A DNA stretch of 38,046 nucleotides. Origin: PALSA-1006 sp964571195 (GTDB taxonomy: Bacteria > Pseudomonadota > Gammaproteobacteria > Burkholderiales > Gallionellaceae). The notes under the pieces were generated by a model. The model worked only from the letters and a program-made list of their open reading frames with translations. It was not told where the DNA came from and did no database searches. A program made the position numbers and the translations under genes. The number at the start of each line of letters is the position of its first letter. The first letter of the stretch is position 1. The stretch is from contig CAZNAD010000021.1 of the NCBI GenBank assembly GCA_964571195.1, positions 1 through 38,046 on the forward strand. Reading direction: 5' to 3'. Shown piece after piece: positions 19,201-24,683 of this stretch.

Positions 19201-19384
19201 CGGTCTCTTCCACTACTTGGGCCGATGCACCCGGATAGTTCAGGGTGACGGCCAGCGCGGGCGGCGCAACGGCAGGGTAGGACGACACCGGAACATGGCG
19301 CAGCGCCAACGCCCCGCTGAGCAGGATGACGATGGCGATGACCCAGGCGAAGATGGGCCGGTCGATAAAGAATTTTGGGATCAC
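16268..19384 (-). CDS. RND multidrug efflux permease, HAE1 family (AcrB/MexB type)
   Basis: 1038 residues, full length for an HAE1 proton-driven inner-membrane pump. It starts FFIDRPIFAWVIAIVILL (TM1). Two porter regions alternate with two six-helix bundles. The proton-relay pair is in VLAIGVVVDDAIVVVENVER (two adjacent Asp, ~residue 405), and the partner Lys is in GLSTKNAILIIEFA. It lies nine bases downstream of the adaptor gene in one operon. No TolC-like outer-membrane channel is encoded nearby, so an unlinked one must serve. Drug specificity is not predictable. A long opposite-strand frame here is a GC artefact. Confidence 0.95.
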   Translation of the reverse strand: MIPKFFIDRPIFAWVIAIVILLSGALALRHVPVSSYPAVAPPALAVTLNYPGASAQVVEETAVSLVEQEMNGIEHLLYMESASEQGVGTITLTFEAGTNLDAASVETQNRIKRAEARLPEEVRRLGINVVKSARNYLMFVSLISPDKSYDNVALGSYSAAHVLESVRRVPGVGEAIQFGTEYSMRIWLRPDRLQAYGLTPGDISRAVRAQNTQLATGEMGQLPAPEGQQLNAIIVTKGRLSTPEEFGNVIVRANSDGSSIRVKDVAKVELGAQDYSIAARMDGQPTAAIAVRLAPGANALDTAKAVKVKMAELAKFFPKGVDWVVPYDTSQFVDISIKEVVKTLAEAILLVFLVMYLFLENFRATLIPTIVVPIALTGAVVGLYTIGYSINTLTLFAMVLAIGVVVDDAIVVVENVERIMTEEGLPPREATRKAMGQIFNAIIAITVVLIAVFIPMAFFSGSVGAIYRQFSVTLVLTIIFSLLMALTLTPALCASMLRHTPGHELKPSTGFFGWFNRFFERVTKGYQAGVARVLKRTGRYLVIYALILVAVGFLFSKLPTSFLPEEDQGYFISVMQLPAGATRERTIEVLSQVEQFYLKQPEVEHVIGVAGFSFFGRGQNAAIAFVRLKGWDERPKPESFASSMVQRANMMLFRIKQAMIFSINVPPIPELAAAGGFDFRLQDRAGQGREKLMEARNMVLGMASKNPNLVGVRPEGQEPSPQLRLEINQLKARTLGIDLADLNETLQSTLGVSYINDFVREGRVLRVQMQAEPQTRSTPEQILRVPVRNLQGGMVPLSEIATLRWTVGSPKLDRYNGIPSMKIAGSPAPGRSSGDALNAMKEIAAQLPPGFGFEWSGTSYEESLSGSQAGFLFALSLVAVFLCLAALYESWSVPFAVVLVVPIGILGALLAVTLRGLPNDVYFKVGLIVIIGLSTKNAILIIEFARHLQEQGKDLVESTLEACRLRFRPILMTSIAFILGVLPLAISTGAGANGRHAIGTGVMGGMITATVLAVFLIPVFFVVVRRIFPGKPAIPHDD

Positions 19385-19393
19385 GGCCTACCT

Positions 19394-20542
19394 CTATTTC
19401 TTTTCGGGAGCGGGAGTCGCGGCGGGCTTGGCCGTAGCCGCCCCCAGCGGCACGGCTTTCACCACGGTACCGGGACGCGCTTTCTGCAAGCCGTTCACGA
19501 TCACTTGTTCGCCGCCTTGCAGACCGGATTCGATGATGAAATCGCTGCCGCTCATGCCGCCGGTCTTGACCGGACGCGGCGTGGCCTTGTTCTCGGCGCC
19601 CACCAGCATCACGAACTGGCCCTGATTGCTGGCCTGCACCGCACGCTGCGGCACGGCGATCACGTTGTCGGCCTGTGCCGTGGGGAAGCGGATGGTCACA
19701 AAAGAACCGGCAAGCAGTTCATGGTTGGGATTGGGTACCTCGGCGCGCAACGCCACACTGCCGGTGGCCGGGTCGGCCGCCATCTCGGCGAACAACACCT
19801 TGCCGGGCAGGGCGTAGATACTGCCGTCTTCCAGCACCAGCTCGATCTTGGTTGTCTCGTTGCGTTTCAGCTTGCCCGCTTTCACCGCCTGTTGCAGGCG
19901 CAACACATCCGCGCCCGACTGGGTGAAGTTCACGTACAGCTTGTCGGTCTGCTCGATGGTCGCCAGCAAAGTCGATTCACCACGCCCGACCAGCGCGCCT
20001 TCGGTGACCAGTGAACGTCCGATACGGCCTGAGATCGGTGCGGGCACGCGGGTGTTCTCCATATCCTCGCGGGCTTTGGAATAGGCCGCTTCCGACTGTT
20101 TGAACTTCGCGGCGGTCAGGTCGAAGCTTTGCTGGCTGATGAATTTCTCCTCCAGCAGCTTCTTCGCACTTTCCAGATTCTGCCGCGCCACGGCCAGATC
20201 AGCCTTGGCCGCCTCGAAGTTGGCGCGGTAGTTGCCGAGGTCGATCTGGTACAGCGCCTGCCCGATCTTGACATCGCTGCCTTCGGTGAACAGGCGTTTC
20301 TCGACGATACCTTCCACCCGTGCGCGCACCTGGGCGGTGCGATAAGCCTGTAAACGTCCCGGCAGATCGTTGGTCACCGACACGTTGCCCGTCTTCACGG
20401 TGATGACATCCACCTCGGGCGGAGGCGGGGCCGCTGGAGCCGCAGCCGGTTGCTTGGCTTCATCGCCTTTGCCGCAGCCGCCCAGCAGCAAAACCAGCAT
20501 CAACGTGCTCAGGGTGGCAAGGGTAGAGGGGCTTCGTTTCAT
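19394..20542 (-). CDS. RND efflux periplasmic adaptor lipoprotein (AcrA/MexA type)
   Basis: 382 residues. Membrane-fusion protein linking the RND pump to an outer-membrane channel. A lipoprotein signal (MKRSPSTLATL..., lipobox LGGC, Cys23) is followed by a biotinyl-lipoyl half-motif, an alpha-hairpin coiled-coil (~residues 100-170), the second lipoyl half (PVSGRIGRS-like PAPISGRIGRSLV), and beta-barrel and membrane-proximal domains. ATG 20542 is preferred because GGAG (20550-20553) precedes it and it starts the signal peptide. An in-frame ATG 48 bases upstream, overlapping the tetR stop, would add 16 charged residues. Confidence 0.93.
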   Translation of the reverse strand: MKRSPSTLATLSTLMLVLLLGGCGKGDEAKQPAAAPAAPPPPEVDVITVKTGNVSVTNDLPGRLQAYRTAQVRARVEGIVEKRLFTEGSDVKIGQALYQIDLGNYRANFEAAKADLAVARQNLESAKKLLEEKFISQQSFDLTAAKFKQSEAAYSKAREDMENTRVPAPISGRIGRSLVTEGALVGRGESTLLATIEQTDKLYVNFTQSGADVLRLQQAVKAGKLKRNETTKIELVLEDGSIYALPGKVLFAEMAADPATGSVALRAEVPNPNHELLAGSFVTIRFPTAQADNVIAVPQRAVQASNQGQFVMLVGAENKATPRPVKTGGMSGSDFIIESGLQGGEQVIVNGLQKARPGTVVKAVPLGAATAKPAATPAPEKK

Positions 20543-20586
20543 ATCGTTTCTCCGTTCATGCGGTCGGTCGTGATCGCGGTCGTACT

Positions 20587-21216
20587 TCATTTACCTGCCG
20601 CCTGCCGTAATCCGGCCAGCGAAAATTCAGTGATGTGTCTGGCCGTCGCCTCGATCTCCTGCGCGTCATAGGCCAGCTCCGGGTACATCAGCCGGTTCAT
20701 CTCCCGGGTATTGCGGTAATAACTGCATTGCCCGAGCAGACTGAACACATGGCGGCGCACCTCCGCGTCACTGGCGCGCTCACCCACGATCTCGCGCACC
20801 AGACCGGTCAGATGCCGGTGCAGCGGGATCATGATCTCGTTGGCGATGCTATCCAGCGCGGGCGAGGGTTCCAGCAATTCGCGCATGATCAGTTGGCTGT
20901 GCGGCGTGCAGCAGCCGTTCATCAAACGCAGCATGAATTCGTGGATGAAACGGCCCAAGCGCACTTCTGCAGCGTCCGTCCCGCAGGAAGAAGCGATCAT
21001 GTTCTCCACCGGCTCCAGCTCCAGAGCCGCCATGAACAAGGCCTCTTTACCGTTGAAATGGTAGTTCACCGCCGCGACGTTCACCCCGGCACGGCGGCAG
21101 ATCTCGCGCACCGTCGCTCCCTTGAAGCCGGATTCGGCGAACACCTCGCGTGCCGCCACCAGCAGGCGGTCGCGGGTGCATTCTGAAGATTCGGTTTCGG
21201 GGTGTCGTGCGCTCAT
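20587..21216 (-). CDS. TetR-family repressor, CecR-like
   Basis: 209 residues. The N-terminal HTH (~16-62) reads LLVAAREVFAESGFKGATVREICRRAGVNVAAVNYHF, the canonical TetR pattern. The C-terminal domain has MRELLEPSPALDSIANEI and RRHVFSLLGQCSYYRN, matching the CecR/YbiH C-terminal family, which senses ligands and controls export genes. It is the first gene of the efflux operon and its stop abuts the adaptor coding region. Autorepression is predicted from a palindrome in its promoter (21268-21283). Confidence 0.9.
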   Translation of the reverse strand: MSARHPETESSECTRDRLLVAAREVFAESGFKGATVREICRRAGVNVAAVNYHFNGKEALFMAALELEPVENMIASSCGTDAAEVRLGRFIHEFMLRLMNGCCTPHSQLIMRELLEPSPALDSIANEIMIPLHRHLTGLVREIVGERASDAEVRRHVFSLLGQCSYYRNTREMNRLMYPELAYDAQEIEATARHITEFSLAGLRQAAGK

Positions 21217-21261
21217 GTTGGGTTTTGCTTCGCGCCGAGCGCGGGATGAAGAAGGTAAACG

Positions 21262-21290
21262 ACTGTATCAAACGCTTGTTTGAATTTCAA
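21262..21290 (-). promoter_or_regulatory. Promoter of the tetR-adaptor-RND operon with operator in the spacer
   Basis: On the minus strand a -35-like TTGAAA (21285-21290) and a -10-like TACAGT (21262-21267) are separated by exactly 17 bases. The spacer is filled by the palindrome TCAAAC-GCTT-GTTTGA (21268-21283); a third half-site TCAAA lies at 21291-21295. This is the expected layout of a TetR autoregulatory operator. Confidence 0.65.
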
Positions 21291-21389
21291 TCAAAAGCGA
21301 TGAGGAGATGCAAAATACATTGTTGGCTATTTTAGATAGTCGCTTTTATACAATGTGATATGTGAATTATTGAATGTGATGGATTAGGG

Positions 21390-21419
21390 AAAAATCCGCC
21401 TTGTCGGATGACGAGGCGG
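21390..21419 (-). terminator. Terminator of the TumE-partner-MazG operon
   Basis: Ten-base-pair stem with one G-T wobble (21396-21405 with 21410-21419), GGAT-type tetraloop, followed on the minus strand by five T residues (complement of A 21390-21394). It lies nine bases past the stop of the MazG-like gene. Confidence 0.8.
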
Positions 21420-21428
21420 GAGAGGGCG

Positions 21429-21758
21429 CTACAGTTCGGAATATTTCTTGGCGATGCCTTTGGACTTTTCCACCGGATATTTCAGCGCGTTCTTCGCGAT
21501 CTTATCCAGCACGATCTGCTTCACATCAAAGTCGTAGCGCTCCGCCAGCAACAAAGCAAAAGCCAGCACATCGGCAAGCTCCTCCTTCACCTGCTCGATG
21601 TCCGCCTGCTCGGCAGACTTCCACAGAAAAGCCTCCAGCAACTCGCCCGCCTCGATGTTCAGCGCCAGCGCGAGGTCTTTGGGATTATGGAATTGCGCCC
21701 AATCGCGCTCGTCGCGGAATTTGAGTAGGGCAGAGGTGAGGTCTTTGAGGTCGCTCAT
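21429..21758 (-). CDS. MazG-like nucleotide pyrophosphohydrolase (RS21-C6/dCTPase type)
   Basis: 109 residues, all-alpha NTP-PPase fold. The metal-binding pattern is present: Glu36-x-x-Glu39 in NIEAGELLEAFLW and Glu60-x-x-Asp63 in KEELADVLAFALLLAERY; KYP appears near the C-terminus as in relatives. The family hydrolyses (modified) dNTPs to monophosphates and keeps the nucleotide pool clean. It starts 26 bases after the MarR-like gene on the same strand and shares its terminator, so it is probably the third gene of the toxin-antitoxin operon. Confidence 0.88.
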   Translation of the reverse strand: MSDLKDLTSALLKFRDERDWAQFHNPKDLALALNIEAGELLEAFLWKSAEQADIEQVKEELADVLAFALLLAERYDFDVKQIVLDKIAKNALKYPVEKSKGIAKKYSEL

Positions 21759-21784
21759 GGGTGTCCGATTCGGGTTAAATCGAG

Positions 21785-22168
21785 TTAAGCAACCGCCACT
21801 CGGTCTTGTTGCGCGCAGATGTCCATGTCCACCGTTAGGTGATGGATCGCCACTTCCGGTATTTTGGCTTTACCTGCACCTTGGCGTAGGCGCACAAAGC
21901 CCAATGCTTCCAGCTTGCTTAATGTGCGGCTGACGTTCGGCTCGGCACGCTGCACCAGTTTTGCCAGATCGGCTACGGATGCAGGCTTCTTCTGGTCTAT
22001 GGTGGCGAGCAGAAAACGGTTTTCGGGAGTCAGCAGTCGAATCACGGCCTCCACAGACTCGAAAGAGACTTGGGCCGCATCGGCAGGCGCTTTGTCCTTA
22101 CCACGGGCGACAGACAACATTTCCTTTTTCAGGTCTTGCATAGACTGGATCTTCATTTTCATCATCAT
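21785..22168 (-). CDS. MarR-like HTH protein, probable antitoxin/autoregulator of TumE
   Basis: 127 residues. A winged-helix core (~residues 45-105) reads LTPENRFLLATI, PASVADLAKLVQRAEPNVSRTLSKLEALGFVRL, the pattern of the HVO_A0114-type (COG4190) DNA-binding family commonly found next to TumE-type genes. It is likely the neutralising partner and operon repressor (inference from context). ATG 22168 overlaps the upstream gene by four bases and has AAGGAGAC directly upstream; several Met codons follow, so the exact start may be 1-2 codons later. Confidence 0.72.
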   Translation of the reverse strand: MMMKMKIQSMQDLKKEMLSVARGKDKAPADAAQVSFESVEAVIRLLTPENRFLLATIDQKKPASVADLAKLVQRAEPNVSRTLSKLEALGFVRLRQGAGKAKIPEVAIHHLTVDMDICAQQDRVAVA

Positions 22169-22557
22169 GTCTCCTTGTCATCCACCACCTCGGTCGATAT
22201 GCCTTGCGCCTCGCAAAGCTTCTCAACCTCGGCAAAAAAATCTTCTAGCAACTGCGCCGCCGATATGAAGGCATATGGGCGGCCTTCGTCATTAACCGTT
22301 CTATGCCAGTGATCGGCATCCGGCTTGGCCTTTACAAACTTCCCGCCAGCATGCGGCACTGGATGCGCATTGTCGAAACCCAGCAGCCTCGTTCCGTCTG
22401 GATCATGGAAAGTGAAGGAATAAGCGATGCCGTGCGGCACTGGGCCTGACTGCGCAACCAGCCTGATTTCGAATTTCAGGAAGTGGCCGCTGGCGAAAAA
22501 GTGTTGCCTTCCATCGTAATCAAGCAGCCATTCCAAAGTGTGTTCAGGCGTGTCCAT
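22165..22557 (-). CDS. tumE: TumE-family (DUF6516-like) putative toxin
   Basis: 130 residues. The pattern FLKFEIRLV, HGIAYSFTFHDPDGTRLLGFDNAH, DHWHRT and ISAAQLLEDFFAEVEKL matches the TumE-type family as I recall it: a small alpha/beta protein with conserved His and Asp residues, annotated as a toxin. No secretion signal is visible. It is the first gene of the operon and overlaps its partner by four bases. Toxin activity is known only by family annotation, and its target is not evident from the sequence. Confidence 0.7.
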   Translation of the reverse strand: MDTPEHTLEWLLDYDGRQHFFASGHFLKFEIRLVAQSGPVPHGIAYSFTFHDPDGTRLLGFDNAHPVPHAGGKFVKAKPDADHWHRTVNDEGRPYAFISAAQLLEDFFAEVEKLCEAQGISTEVVDDKET

Positions 22558-22562
22558 TGGCG

Positions 22563-22593
22563 CATCCTATACTCACAGGATAGGATGAGTCAA
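22563..22593 (-). promoter_or_regulatory. Promoter and operator-like repeat of the tumE operon
   Basis: On the minus strand TTGACT (22588-22593) and TATAGG (22566-22571) are 16 bases apart. The perfect inverted repeat CATCCTAT / ATAGGATG (22563-22570, 22580-22587) covers the -10 and part of the spacer. The start codon at 22557 would lie only about two bases after the predicted transcription start, so the mRNA may be nearly leaderless; alternatively AGGA at 22565-22568 is a ribosome site for an upstream promoter. Confidence 0.5.
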
Positions 22594-22888
22594 TGCGGTG
22601 AGCAATAGGTTGTGTAGGATTGAAACGCGAGGAGGAAGAGACGCTCTGGAGTATCTAGATATTATTGGCGGTGGAAATGTGGGGGTATTGCTGTTAGATT
22701 TCGCGGCGATGCATTTGTAGCCCTCCGTGCTATTTGGGCGGGGAATGATAGAACGCCGCGTTTGTCGGGAATAAATGCATTGTTTGCCTCATCTACTCTG
22801 TTAAGGATCAAAGTGATAAAAATGATTTCCCAGCTTATACCGCAAATAGCTCCAGCATATCCGGCGTTTTGGTCATCTACTTTACGTT
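22594..22888. other. Non-coding stretch between divergent operons
   Basis: About 295 bases between the tumE promoter and the next forward gene. No open frame with a credible ribosome site was seen on either strand. Base composition shifts here from the GC-rich core to the AT-richer accessory segment. It must contain the promoter for the gene at 22904, but no convincing -35/-10 pair stands out. The following bases 22889-22894 (AGAGGG) are that gene's ribosome site. Confidence 0.5.
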
Positions 22889-22903
22889 AGAGGGTAATGG
22901 GTA

Positions 22904-23443
22904 ATGCCGAAGAAATTTTCTGCTGACTCCGAGGATTGGTTAAATCTGCTTGATCTTGATGCAATAGCAGACCCATCGGACAAATCATCTGAATGCAAAT
23001 ATTTTCTCGAACTCGCAACTCAGGAAGCCGATAAGGCTAAATTTCGTTGGCTCATAAGTGCATTTTTTGGCGCGGCTTATAGTTTTTTCGAAATCAATGC
23101 CATCTGGGCATATCAAAGTTTTCATAATCCAGAAACGGGCTATTCAATTGAAAATGAAGAGGCGCTAGAAACACTTCGTCGCTATGTGGGCGTATTTCAA
23201 GATGCAAAGCGACCGACCTACGTAAAAACAGCGGGGCAGCATGAAGTAACTAAGGAGCTTTATGAGCTCCGCAAAGGGAATACTCATCACTATCCGTTAT
23301 CTATCATGACAAGCGGTCAACAAGTGCCAGAAGATTTTCACTTCGGCAGCCTGTCTGGAAAAGGCATTCCCGCCTTAGCCTTTTGTCGGCAAGTAATGTC
23401 GCTTATCCACGAGGTCGAAAATGAACTGCAACAGCATTATTGA
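22904..23443 (+). CDS. Hypothetical protein with HEPN-like features
   Basis: 179 residues, not recognised as a named protein. Mostly helical. Residues 40-70 (EADKAKFRWLISAFFGAAYSF) resemble the first long helix of HEPN-type proteins, and YELRKGNTHHY (120-130) provides an Arg123-x4-His128, the R-x(4-6)-H motif of HEPN ribonucleases. This is motif-level evidence only; no catalytic claim is secure. The ATG has AGAGGG nine bases upstream. Codon use is AT-richer than the core genes. Its end overlaps the next gene by 23 bases. Confidence 0.6.
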   Translation: MPKKFSADSEDWLNLLDLDAIADPSDKSSECKYFLELATQEADKAKFRWLISAFFGAAYSFFEINAIWAYQSFHNPETGYSIENEEALETLRRYVGVFQDAKRPTYVKTAGQHEVTKELYELRKGNTHHYPLSIMTSGQQVPEDFHFGSLSGKGIPALAFCRQVMSLIHEVENELQQHY

Positions 23444-23900
23444 TAGGAAATTATTGGTAGTATTATTTCTGGCCTCCATTTCATCGCAAGCTGTCGCCGA
23501 TGGGTGGGCCATGTTTAGCCAACAAGAGCGTATGAGGAACTACGTCATCGCAGATGTTGGCGAAGTTTCCAAGGTCGAGCCACCGCTTAATACCAAGTGG
23601 GAAAAGGATGTTTTTCAGGTTAACGGACGTTGCTTTTTATTTTCTGGATTCATGGATTATTTTGCGTATGGAAACAAGGCAGCGCTTTTGTTGGTGAATG
23701 CACAAAAAAATATTCAGCTTGCGTTAATCGAGTCAGCCATCGGCTCAATAAAAGTGGATCTGCAACCCATTTCGATGATTGAATGCCCAACAGGAACCAA
23801 TGTCATCCCCTATAGTGCTTCCCCTGAAGAACGGCTTAGGCTGTTGAAACAAAGGCAAGAAGAATTAATGAAAAGATTCGAAGACTTGAAAAAAAAGTAA
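23421..23900 (+). CDS. Hypothetical exported protein
   Basis: 159 residues, family not recognised. The N-terminus (RKLLVVLFLASISSQAVADG) is a good signal peptide, cleaved probably after AVA (~residue 26). The mature part contains two Cys (GRCFLF and IECPTG) that could form a disulfide in the periplasm, and ends in a charged coiled-coil-like tail rich in Glu, Lys and Arg (~residues 132-159). It starts inside the preceding gene in another frame, implying co-translation. AT-rich, likely acquired. Confidence 0.65.
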   Translation: MNCNSIIDRKLLVVLFLASISSQAVADGWAMFSQQERMRNYVIADVGEVSKVEPPLNTKWEKDVFQVNGRCFLFSGFMDYFAYGNKAALLLVNAQKNIQLALIESAIGSIKVDLQPISMIECPTGTNVIPYSASPEERLRLLKQRQEELMKRFEDLKKK

Positions 23901-23930
23901 GCGAAAAATACCCCCTAACTCGGCAGTCGA

Positions 23931-23966
23931 GAGGGACTGCGCAAAAGCACGCAGCCCCTCACTTTT
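23931..23966 (+). terminator. Hairpin after the hypothetical gene pair
   Basis: Imperfect ten-base-pair stem (23931-23941 with 23950-23960, one A-C mismatch) followed by ACTTTTA. Probable intrinsic terminator of the two genes ending at 23900. Confidence 0.6.
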
Positions 23967-24026
23967 ACGTTAAGGCAGAATAAGGTTCGCTATCCAGTGC
24001 CCAGATTGATCTCTTCGGGCGCACCA

Positions 24027-24056
24027 AAAAATGACATCCACGCGGATGTCATTTTT
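24027..24056. terminator. Strong bidirectional hairpin
   Basis: Perfect 13-bp stem (24027-24039 with 24044-24056), tetraloop ACGC, A-run on the left and T-run on the right, so it can terminate in both directions. It directly follows TCGGGCGCACCA (24015-24026), which resembles the 3' acceptor end of a tRNA (see findings). Confidence 0.8.
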
Positions 24057-24093
24057 CTATTTGGCGAACGTAATGGGATGAGGGGGATTGTTC

Positions 24094-24120
24094 AGCTTTC
24101 GCGTTGTATCCGCGAAAGCT
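24094..24120. repeat. Perfect 10-bp hairpin
   Basis: AGCTTTCGCG (24094-24103) and CGCGAAAGCT (24111-24120) with a seven-base loop. An outer pair GGGATGA (24075-24081) / TCATCCC (24121-24127) encloses it with an asymmetric bulge. There is no T-tract. It begins a stretch (24094-24272) made almost entirely of hairpins. Confidence 0.6.
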
Positions 24121-24180
24121 TCATCCCTCCTTACGTCGGGACTGCCCTGCGGGCATCCTGCGCGAGTTGCTGGTGGCTTT

Positions 24181-24253
24181 GGCCGCGCTATTGCGCTTAA
24201 CGTTCGCAAGCTCACGTTAGCCTACGCCGCAACAAGCTGCCGACAGCTTGTTG
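24181..24253. repeat. Three-hairpin repeat, copy A
   Basis: Three consecutive hairpins: 24185-24196 (GCGC/GCGC), 24198-24219 (TAACGT/ACGTTA) and 24230-24253 (ten perfect pairs CAACAAGCTG/CAGCTTGTTG), joined by the linkers GCCT and CCGCAA. Copy B at 24461-24537 has the same order, spacing and linkers but different paired bases. No open frame here is credible. Confidence 0.65.
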
Positions 24254-24294
24254 TCGAACCCAAGGGGTTTCGTCCACACCTCCCCATCACCAAA

Positions 24295-24325
24295 TAAAAA
24301 AGGACATCCTAACGGACGTCCTTTT
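24295..24325 (-). terminator. Terminator downstream of tRNA-Ser
   Basis: Twelve-pair stem with one mismatch (24298-24309 with 24314-24325), loop TAAC; on the minus strand it ends in a T-rich run. It lies five bases past the CCA end of tRNA-Ser. Confidence 0.8.
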
Positions 24326-24330
24326 GTATT

Positions 24331-24421
24331 TGGCGGAGGGGGGGGGATTCGAACCCCCGTTAGGCTATAAACCTAAACACGCTTTCCAGGCGTGCGACTT
24401 AAACCGCTCATCCACCCCTCC
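24331..24421 (-). tRNA. tRNA-Ser(GGA)
   Basis: 91 nucleotides with encoded CCA (24331-24333). Acceptor stem GGAGGGG/CCCCTCC, discriminator G, anticodon stem CACGC/GCGTG around loop CTGGAAA (anticodon GGA, reads UCC/UCU), a class II long variable arm (TTTAGGTTTATAGCCTAA region) and a T arm of five G-C pairs around TTCGAAT. The run of nine G at 24338-24346 is exactly the sum of acceptor and T-stem strands. Confidence 0.95.
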
Positions 24422-24460
24422 AGATTTTCACTGCTACTCTTCGGACACGCTTTGGTTTCG

Positions 24461-24537
24461 GCCACCGCTACGCGGTTTAACTTGTCTGCGCCAAGTTAGC
24501 CTCCACCGCAATGAGCCTGTCTTCGCCAGACTCATTG
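24461..24537. repeat. Three-hairpin repeat, copy B
   Basis: Hairpins at 24464-24476 (ACCGC/GCGGT), 24478-24498 (TAACTTG/CAAGTTA) and 24509-24537 (CAATGAG/CTCATTG plus inner CTG/CAG after one mismatch), with linkers GCCT and CCGCAA as in copy A. It sits between tRNA-Ser and the duplicated tRNA half, ending exactly where that half begins. Confidence 0.65.
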
Positions 24538-24572
24538 TCCAGGCGTGCGACTTAAACCGCTCATCCACCCCT
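24538..24572 (-). pseudogene. Duplicated 5' half of tRNA-Ser(GGA)
   Basis: A perfect 35-base copy of 24385-24419, i.e. nucleotides 3-37 of tRNA-Ser, ending on the last anticodon base. Flanks do not restore the rest of a tRNA (no T arm or CCA), so it is a truncated copy, not a functional gene. Confidence 0.85.
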
Positions 24573-24683
24573 GATGGAACGACTAGCCATTCGACTAAGG
24601 CTGTTAAAACAGCCAAGTCGCTGGTTATCCGAAGGGCGCGCAGAATAAACTAGAACGGGGTTTACTGCAACCAAAACAAGGCT

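Noticed and set aside
17324..20014. 896-codon forward frame opposite the RND pump and adaptor genes
   Set aside because: It is antisense to two well-supported genes, its translation is rich in His, Arg, Asp and Gly with no family motif, and such frames are expected in GC-rich DNA.
20543..20590. Upstream ATG for the efflux adaptor overlapping the tetR stop
   Set aside because: Adds 16 highly charged residues before the lipoprotein signal and lacks the GGAG site found before 20542.
23997..24200. 67-codon forward frame
   Set aside because: Covers hairpins and part of repeat region A, lacks a ribosome site, and is better explained as structured non-coding DNA.
24338..24346. Run of nine G as possible sequencing error
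   Set aside because: It is exactly four acceptor-stem plus five T-stem bases of an intact tRNA-Ser.
24324..24653. Forward frame of 109 codons through the tRNA-Ser region
   Set aside because: It reads the tRNA antisense strand and the repeats; the repeated ACDLNRSSTP translation comes from the 35-bp tRNA duplicate.
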